This document shows positions 58,756 through 64,000 of a stretch of 64,000 bases of DNA, one piece after another. Source of the stretch: JACDET01 sp038253825 (GTDB taxonomy: Bacteria > Patescibacteriota > Microgenomatia > Levybacterales > UBA12049); contig JBBSGT010000001.1 in NCBI GenBank assembly GCA_038253825.1, positions 1 to 64,000 on the forward strand. The letters are read 5' to 3'. The notes below the pieces were generated by a model. The model was not told the DNA's origin and ran no database searches. It was given only the letters and a program-made list of their open reading frames with translations. The translations under genes were made by a program, and so were the position numbers. Numbering within the stretch: position 1 is the first letter of the stretch; every line of letters starts with the position of its first letter.

Positions 58756-59155
58756 TGTTTATGAGCCAGCGCGCGCCAGAATGGATACATGATAGCACAA
58801 AAGCTGAGAAAACGTACGCAAAAAATGTATCAAATGTGATTCTTGGGGTAATAAAACCTATGATATGAGCTCTGGCATAGGTAAATGGCTGAACGGTAAT
58901 GTCTGGTACGAGAATGGTGAGTAAATATAAAATGAGCGCATTCGTCAAGATAGAAAAAAGTCCCATGGTCAGCAAATTAACTGGGAAACTGATAATGTTA
59001 AGAATCGGTTTGATGATAAGAAACATGAGCGCCAACACAATTGCCCCGATACACATACTATTAAATCCACCATCAATCGTAAAACCTGGAACAAATTGTG
59101 GTATGAAATAGAGAGCAAGCAAAAAAATAGCAAATGAGCGAAGCAGAGTTTTCAT
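58748..59155 (-). CDS. Phage-holin-4-like membrane protein
   Basis: The 135-residue protein has four helices and the LALMFLIIKPILNIISFPVN segment typical of the family Phage_holin_4_2, which is widespread and mostly chromosomal. No other phage gene is near, so the holin name is probably misleading. It overlaps the yvcK start by eight bases. Confidence 0.85.
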   Translation of the reverse strand: MKTLLRSFAIFLLALYFIPQFVPGFTIDGGFNSMCIGAIVLALMFLIIKPILNIISFPVNLLTMGLFSILTNALILYLLTILVPDITVQPFTYARAHIIGFITPRITFDTFFAYVFSAFVLSCIHSGARWLINND

Positions 59156-59220
59156 ACGTGATTACGTATTGTTATTTTATCACAGATTTTATCTTGCGTT
59201 TGAGGTTCTACGAGAGTATT

Positions 59221-60450
59221 ATGGAACAAACAATGAATACGATCCAGTGTCCTCATTGCAAAAAACAGGTTGAGCTCTCAGAAGCACTAACGCATCAAAT
59301 GCGTGAGACTGTACGTGCAGAGCAAGATGCCAAACATAAGATCGAGGTCGAAAAAGCAAAATTAGAACTTGAACAACAGGAAGCTTCTCATAAAAAGGAA
59401 CTAGAATTAGTTAAAAGCGAAGCTGAAGAACGAGCCTTGAAACGCGCGAAAGAAACACTTGAGCTGGAATTAAAAAATTCTCAAAACGAGGCCGAAGAAG
59501 TGGTCATACGCAATAAAAAATTGCAAGAACAGTTGCTGGATATGACAGGAGAGATACGTAAAATGAAACAGAAAGATGGTGACCGTGAACTTGAAATGAA
59601 AAAAACGCTTTTACGGGAAAGAGAAATAATTGAAACAGAGGTAACCAAATCTCAACAAGAGAAATCAAGACTTGAAAAAATGGAGTTACAAAAAAAACTT
59701 AATGATACGCAAAAAGCACTTGAAGATGCACAGCGAAAAGCGCAGCAAACATCCCAACAGCTTCAAGGAGAGGTATTGGAACTAGAGTTAGAGAATCAAT
59801 TAAAAGGTATGTTCCCCTCAGATGAAATAGCTCCCGTACCAAAAGGGTTTGAAGGTGCTGATTTATTACAAACGGTACGAAATAAATTTGGGCAGAAAGC
59901 CGGGGTAATATTATGGGAGACGAAACGTACCAAATCCTGGGATGGGAAATGGACGGCAAAACTACGCGAAAATAAACGTATGATTGATGCAAATATTCCC
60001 ATAATTGTAAGCGAAGTATTGCCCAAAGAAATTGATACGTTTGGTTATTATGAAAATATTTGGGTTACTAACTATAAATATGCAATACCTTTGGCTCATG
60101 TGCTCCGTATAGGTCTTTTTGAACTCGCCGTTGCTAAAGCAACCACTGCCAATAAAGATGAAAGATTGGAAGCGCTTTTTAATTATCTCGTTAATGATGG
60201 TTTTCGCAATAAATTTGAAGCACAAGTAGAAGGTATTATCGCTTTAAAGTCAGACCTTGAAAGTGAACAAAGGACAACCATAACAAGATGGAAAAAACGT
60301 GAAATGCAATTAAAGAGGCTTATGTCTAATACCGCGACAATGTATGGAGAACTCCAGGGAATTATGGGTGAGGCACTCCCGTCTCTTCCTAGCCTTGATT
60401 CAGGAACCCTCCTTGCGCCAGGGAGTGAGCAAGAAAGTCTCCTAGAATAA
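59221..60450 (+). CDS. DUF2130 protein with a zinc-ribbon and long coiled coil
   Basis: The product (409 residues from ATG 59221) starts MEQTMNTIQCPHCKKQVELS, a Cys pair of a treble-clef or ribbon, then about 190 residues of coiled coil rich in Lys/Glu/Gln. The C-terminal DUF2130 domain has LFPSDEIAPVPKGFEGADLL-like text (ending ADLLQTVRNKFGQKAGVILWE, TKSWDGKWTAKL), which resembles restriction-endonuclease-type folds. The open frame runs back to 59134, but the zinc ribbon is the usual beginning. Function of the family is unknown. The nuclease-like part suggests DNA or RNA cleavage. It precedes rnhB by nine bases. Confidence 0.82.
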   Translation: MEQTMNTIQCPHCKKQVELSEALTHQMRETVRAEQDAKHKIEVEKAKLELEQQEASHKKELELVKSEAEERALKRAKETLELELKNSQNEAEEVVIRNKKLQEQLLDMTGEIRKMKQKDGDRELEMKKTLLREREIIETEVTKSQQEKSRLEKMELQKKLNDTQKALEDAQRKAQQTSQQLQGEVLELELENQLKGMFPSDEIAPVPKGFEGADLLQTVRNKFGQKAGVILWETKRTKSWDGKWTAKLRENKRMIDANIPIIVSEVLPKEIDTFGYYENIWVTNYKYAIPLAHVLRIGLFELAVAKATTANKDERLEALFNYLVNDGFRNKFEAQVEGIIALKSDLESEQRTTITRWKKREMQLKRLMSNTATMYGELQGIMGEALPSLPSLDSGTLLAPGSEQESLLE

Positions 60451-60459
60451 TTTTTCTTT

Positions 60460-61086
60460 ATGAAACTGCCGACTTTTGACTTTGAAACCAAATTTTGGGA
60501 ACAAGGCCTTGCACATATCGCAGGTGTCGATGAAGTTGGGCGAGGCTGTTTTGCCGGGCCAGTCGTGGCAGCAGCGGTTATTCTCCCTTCAAATTTTGCA
60601 GCCACGGATAAGATCAATGACTCCAAAAAATTGTCACCAAAAGTAAGAAAAGAACTATCTGAGATCATCAAAAAGCATGCGCTCGCATATTCGATCGCCG
60701 AAGTTTCAGTTACTGTCATTAATTCAATTGGTATTGGTAAAGCAACACAACAAGCCTTCAAAATGGCAATTGCAAATTTAGATACAGCACCTGAGCATAT
60801 TTTGATGGACGCATTTTTGATTGATGCCATCTCACCAACAGTCCAAACGCCGATCATTCATGGTGATCAATTGAGTATCTCCATTGCCGCAGCGTCAATT
60901 ATCGCCAAGGTTTATCGTGACGAACTTATGGAGCAATTGCATACACAATACACAGTGTATGATTTCGTGACTAACAAAGGATATGGAACAAAAAAGCATC
61001 GGGATGCGATCGGGATCCATGGTTTGTGTGATCTGCATCGAACTTCATTTAATCTGATTAAATTTCTCCCTCCAAAATCTGCATAA
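60460..61086 (+). CDS. rnhB: Ribonuclease HII
   Basis: The 208-residue enzyme removes ribonucleotides and RNA primers from DNA. It has VDEVGRGCFAGPVVAAAVIL (Asp 24 and Glu 25 catalytic), the third acidic residue in ILMDAFLI and the fourth in KVYRDELM. DSKKLSPKVR and NKGYGTKKHRDAI are typical. Length is standard. Confidence 0.96.
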   Translation: MKLPTFDFETKFWEQGLAHIAGVDEVGRGCFAGPVVAAAVILPSNFAATDKINDSKKLSPKVRKELSEIIKKHALAYSIAEVSVTVINSIGIGKATQQAFKMAIANLDTAPEHILMDAFLIDAISPTVQTPIIHGDQLSISIAAASIIAKVYRDELMEQLHTQYTVYDFVTNKGYGTKKHRDAIGIHGLCDLHRTSFNLIKFLPPKSA

Positions 61087-61180
61087 AGCTGTTAATTTTT
61101 ATCTCTTTCTATAAGGTTGTTGTAAGGTTATTATCAAGCTCAACTAAGCCTATAGATTTATAATCACCTCAGATTCGTAA

Positions 61181-61208
61181 AGCACTTGAATCAAAATAAT
61201 AAAGTGCT
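61181..61208. promoter_or_regulatory. Inverted repeat overlapping the promoter of the 61264 gene
   Basis: AGCACTT (61181-61187) and AAGTGCT (61202-61208) are perfect inverted halves 14 bases apart. A third AAAGCAC lies at 61214-61220. Between them, TTGAAT (61186-61191) and TACATT (61208-61213, 16-base spacer) could be the -35 and -10 boxes. A repressor or activator site is plausible. Confidence 0.45.
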
Positions 61209-61263
61209 ACATTAAAGCACATATGATTACACACAAGTGTTTCGAACCGAAAGGAAACAGAAT

Positions 61264-63162
61264 ATGGCAAAAGGAGCATCATTATCAGTTGCATCAGCCG
61301 GCGCAAAAGTCGGAGGAGGAGCAGCACCTAAAATATCTTTAGGAGGAGGAGTTGAACAAGGTTCAGGTTCGTCTCTCTCAAAATTCTCTTCAAAAGGCTT
61401 AGCTAATTTCTCTCCAGGAAGATCAGAATTTTCAGGACCGAAAACAACTCGTTATGGTTCTGCAATGACTGCGATGGAAAGTGAGACGTTAGGTCCGCGA
61501 GCAAGTATCGACAAATCTGCGATTCGTCAATCTTCTGAAAAGTTTGGTGGAATCAGTAAACCTGACGCCGGCACAGCAAAAATGACCGTATTGAGTCAAC
61601 CAAAGTCGGGAGTAGAACAATCACGCATAACAGTTGATCAATCGAATGTCGTCACAAGACAGCCTGAATCATCTGTTCTATTACAGAAAAGTGAACCAGG
61701 TCGTCGTTTCTCAGAACCACTAGTTAATAAAGTTGCAGATAATGTGGACAGCAAAACTCAACCAATCCAAAGAATTTGGACAGATGCGCCAAGAAGAACG
61801 ACAATGCCGGAGGTAATACCGTTGACACCGACTCCAGTGGAGCCACTCATCCAACCAACAGCACCTGAAGTTCCACAATTGCCGATAGTTGAAAATAGAC
61901 CACATCTGACAACTCCCGCGCCGACGTTTCCTGATCGAGGAGTTGAGCAGCAAGCACAAAGATTGGTGATAGTCCGTGAACAATTACATGCTGCACAAAC
62001 AGAAACAGTTGAGGAGATAAAACCGATAACTCCAGTAGTAACCTCGGAAGTTCGTCTTGTTCCCAACCCAAAACCTGCTGATAGAACGGAGACAGCAGTA
62101 CCATCTGTACTAATACAAAGAACTGCTGAACCCGTGACTAAAGTTGACTTACCTACGAAAAAATCAAAAGAAGCAAAAACATTCTATGGTTTACTGAAAG
62201 CAAAAGAAGAAGCGAAAGTAGACTTAGAAAATACTGTAAAGCAAACGGGGGCAGTCAGAGCTGCTGTTCATTCATTGCCACAGCGCCAAGAATTATTGGC
62301 AGTAGAAAAAGCTGAAAATATACGAGAATACGTTGTAAAGCCGTCAGTAAAGATAACTTACGATGATGTTCTTTTGACTGAGGCTGAGGAAGAAGAAAGA
62401 AAAAGACTTAAAGAAAAACAAAATGCATTCAAACTGCTCTTCCGCATCCGATGGGGATTATCAAAATTGCAATTAGGGGAGCAAACCAAAACAGAAGCTG
62501 CGGTTGCACACCGTGTGGGTATAACACAGTTACAAGAATTAGATCAAAAAAGAACCCAAGCTGTTGGTTTGGCAACTCCAAATCATGTACAACCAGAAAT
62601 AAGTACACAAACACAACAAGTGGCTACTGATTTGCCGGTTGCAAGAGAAACAGAGAATGATTCTCCCAGTGGCAGCGCAACTATGGTACTTATTTACCAA
62701 GCGAAAGTAACAGTGCAAGAACAACAATCTTCCGCTGACGCTCCACCAGAGGATAAAGATAAAGAAGAAAAAGCTGTAAAAGTATATAAAGATGCACAAC
62801 AAAATAAACTGCGACAGTGGTTTGATGCTGTGGCAAGAATCTTTCCGGCTTTTGATTTTGTCACGACACGTCGACTTAGGGAGGTCGCTGCAGCAATGGA
62901 TAATTCGAATAGTTCGACAAGAAGTCATGTTTCTCTGCTTGGGGGTATAGAGTATGACGGAGCTGATGAGATGTTTAGAAGGGAATTAATAGCGAGTGAA
63001 GCAAAAGTTACTAAATCCGAAGCAGGAATGGCCGGAGCTGAAGTTATCCATAGTCTACCTGCAGGTATTGTCCAAGAAAAGGATGGACGACCTGAATTAA
63101 CACCGGGTCAGGTGAAAATAATTCTCCAAGAAGGTCAAGAACAAGCAAAAGTTGCTGCCTAA
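61264..63162 (+). CDS. Low-complexity, proline/glutamine-rich protein of unknown function
   Basis: The product (632 residues from ATG 61264) has no signal peptide, a Gly/Ser/Ala-rich start (MAKGASLSVASAGAKVGGGA), a long disordered Pro/Thr/Gln-rich middle and two charged helical segments, one near residue 370 (LTEAEEEERKRLKEKQNAF) and one near 510. A ribosome site (GAAAGGAAA) precedes this ATG. The frame starts at GTG 61237, but that would bury the site, so ATG 61264 is preferred. No family is recognised. It could be a scaffold or envelope-linked protein. The next gene converges with it after five bases. Confidence 0.6.
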   Translation: MAKGASLSVASAGAKVGGGAAPKISLGGGVEQGSGSSLSKFSSKGLANFSPGRSEFSGPKTTRYGSAMTAMESETLGPRASIDKSAIRQSSEKFGGISKPDAGTAKMTVLSQPKSGVEQSRITVDQSNVVTRQPESSVLLQKSEPGRRFSEPLVNKVADNVDSKTQPIQRIWTDAPRRTTMPEVIPLTPTPVEPLIQPTAPEVPQLPIVENRPHLTTPAPTFPDRGVEQQAQRLVIVREQLHAAQTETVEEIKPITPVVTSEVRLVPNPKPADRTETAVPSVLIQRTAEPVTKVDLPTKKSKEAKTFYGLLKAKEEAKVDLENTVKQTGAVRAAVHSLPQRQELLAVEKAENIREYVVKPSVKITYDDVLLTEAEEEERKRLKEKQNAFKLLFRIRWGLSKLQLGEQTKTEAAVAHRVGITQLQELDQKRTQAVGLATPNHVQPEISTQTQQVATDLPVARETENDSPSGSATMVLIYQAKVTVQEQQSSADAPPEDKDKEEKAVKVYKDAQQNKLRQWFDAVARIFPAFDFVTTRRLREVAAAMDNSNSSTRSHVSLLGGIEYDGADEMFRRELIASEAKVTKSEAGMAGAEVIHSLPAGIVQEKDGRPELTPGQVKIILQEGQEQAKVAA

Positions 63163-63167
63163 TCCTT

Positions 63168-64000
63168 CTATTCAGCGGTTAGTTCAGAGATCTCCAAAAA
63201 TGTCTTACCATTTTCTGTTTTCATCACACCTTTAACTTTGGCAAAGCCATCCGCTGCGTCATTTTTGGCGTAATGTGCTTCAACTGGTCCGTTGTCATCT
63301 GTTAAGAGCAACCATTGTCCAGTACCTGCTTCATCAGGCCCTTTTTTCTTTACATAACATTCTTTTTCTATTGCGCCATCTGTTGGCGGAGGCGAATCAG
63401 GTGCAGTTTGAGATGTTAAAGGTGCTGCAGCATATATATTTGATGCAGGTGTTGTTGGAGTTGAGGGGGGCTCTGTAGGTGTTGTGGTCGTGAAGGGAGA
63501 TGCTGACTGGATTGGCTCAGGTGTTACTGGTGCGGGTGTTTCGGTCGATTGAGTTTGCGTTGACGTCTGAGCATCCGACGCAGGTATTTCACTACTGGCT
63601 ACAACATCTGATCCCAAAGCTACAGTTGGGACGATTCCAGGATCACTTGGAGCTGCTTCTGAGTTTACTTCACCAGGTTGACCAGTGGGTGAAAGATGGA
63701 TCAGTCCGCGTATCATATTTCGTAGTTTTTCATTCTTTTTGTACATAATAAAGCCAATTGCTCCAAGAACAATAAGAAAGATAAGGAAGAGGACACCACC
63801 GAGTGAACTACCACCATTTGAAGGTTGTTGTTGCGTATTTGCCGCCGGATGGGGTTGCCTCGTGGGTTTTGGTGGCTTTGTAGGAGTTGACGTTGGCTGA
63901 TTCTTTAATTTAGAAATCCTGCCAGTAGGAGGTGTCACAGGTGCTGCTACTTGAGGAATAGGTAGGCCTTGTTGTTGCACAACAGCTAAAGAACGCAAAA
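63168..64000 (-). CDS. Membrane protein with low-complexity tails, partial at the window edge
   Basis: At least 276 residues are seen, and the N-terminus lies beyond the right edge, since no ATG starts the visible frame. It has a Pro/Thr/Lys-rich region, one membrane helix (GGVLFLIFLIVLGAIGFIMY), a Thr/Pro/Ser-rich linker and a C-terminal ~70-residue domain (ECYVKKKGPDEAGTGQWLLLTDD through FLEISELTAE) that looks folded. The C-terminal domain would be on the other side of the membrane from the basic start. Function is unknown. The compositional resemblance to its converging neighbour is notable. Confidence 0.6.
   Translation of the reverse strand, partial: LRSLAVVQQQGLPIPQVAAPVTPPTGRISKLKNQPTSTPTKPPKPTRQPHPAANTQQQPSNGGSSLGGVLFLIFLIVLGAIGFIMYKKNEKLRNMIRGLIHLSPTGQPGEVNSEAAPSDPGIVPTVALGSDVVASSEIPASDAQTSTQTQSTETPAPVTPEPIQSASPFTTTTPTEPPSTPTTPASNIYAAAPLTSQTAPDSPPPTDGAIEKECYVKKKGPDEAGTGQWLLLTDDNGPVEAHYAKNDAADGFAKVKGVMKTENGKTFLEISELTAE

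Noticed and set aside
58748..59155. Prophage suggested by a holin-family protein
   Set aside because: The family is mostly chromosomal, and no terminase, portal, tail or lysin gene is near. The gene overlaps yvcK like a normal operon member.
60183..60857. 224-residue minus-strand frame overlapping rnhB and the DUF2130 gene
   Set aside because: It is antisense to the conserved RNase HII active site and to DUF2130, with no family features.
1..64000. UGA recoding (as in Gracilibacteria/Absconditabacteria)
   Set aside because: Several genes, including the DUF347 paralogue at 21002 and the 49679 gene, end at TGA in sensible places, and the helicase is also interrupted by TAA, so the standard bacterial code is used.
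1..64000. CRISPR arrays and tRNA genes
   Set aside because: No regularly spaced direct repeats and no cloverleaf with a GTTCGA-type T arm and acceptor pairing were found by eye. A dedicated scan could still find a divergent tRNA.

Overview
The window is AT-rich, uses the standard bacterial code (TAA, TAG and TGA all end genes) and packs short, mostly prokaryote-minimal genes with overlaps of 1-20 bases. The mix is typical of a Candidate Phyla Radiation (Patescibacteria) genome, probably Microgenomates: a UvrC without its C-terminal HhH domain, a DNA polymerase I reduced to its polymerase half, MutS/MutL, a small SecG, YvcK, many GT-C membrane glycosyltransferases and very large surface proteins. 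This placement is an inference from gene content. I saw no rRNA, tRNA or CRISPR array.

Layout. (1) 1-8000: an accessory island. A HelD-like helicase with in-frame stops upstream of its start is followed by transposase debris, then a five-gene minus-strand operon (7568 to 2029). Its first two genes look like the L-glutamine kinase and gamma-glutamyl hydrolase that start phosphoramidate biosynthesis in Campylobacter capsule loci, joined by a P-loop kinase, a histidine phosphatase and an unrecognised 412-residue protein. The same ~140-bp transposase-derived repeat lies on both sides of the operon. (2) 7929-14712: a polysaccharide locus with a DPM1-like GT2, a GT-C transferase, a BcsA-like processive synthase, a GH8 glucanase and a small membrane protein on the minus strand, with galU (UDP-glucose supply) divergent from it. 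(3) 14786-22998: polA, a cold-shock protein, a two-component system with a small secreted protein, two DUF347 membrane proteins flanking a DedA protein and a dead EamA transporter, and a methyltransferase. (4) 23006-33563: a PEP-synthase-like enzyme split at a G8 tract, mutS-mutL-alkA, and a bifunctional PAPS synthetase. (5) 33711-43573: a surface locus with three WxL-like proteins, a giant multi-domain surface protein, two DUF916 (WxL-partner) membrane proteins, one fused to a LytR_C domain, and a sulfotransferase that could use the PAPS. (6) 43575-64000: PIG-V-like transferase, uvrA, transglutaminase-like protein, uvrC, unknown protein plus methyltransferase plus HAD phosphatase, a RelE/DinJ-type toxin-antitoxin pair, a peptide-binding SBP, secG, yvcK, a holin-like membrane protein, a DUF2130 protein, rnhB and two low-complexity proteins.

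How it fits together. Much of the window concerns the cell surface: making UDP-glucose and a beta-glucan-like polymer, attaching sugars by lipid-linked GT-C enzymes, displaying WxL proteins on the wall, and possibly decorating surface polymers with sulfate (PAPS plus sulfotransferase) and with a phosphoramidate (glutamine-kinase operon). The rest is DNA repair.

A recurrent regulatory pattern is a good -10 box placed only 4-7 bases upstream of the start codon (galU, the response regulator, a DUF347 gene, 51564, 54528, 42815, uvrA), which predicts leaderless or nearly leaderless mRNAs, while a few genes (cold-shock protein, 17430, 61264) have real Shine-Dalgarno sites.
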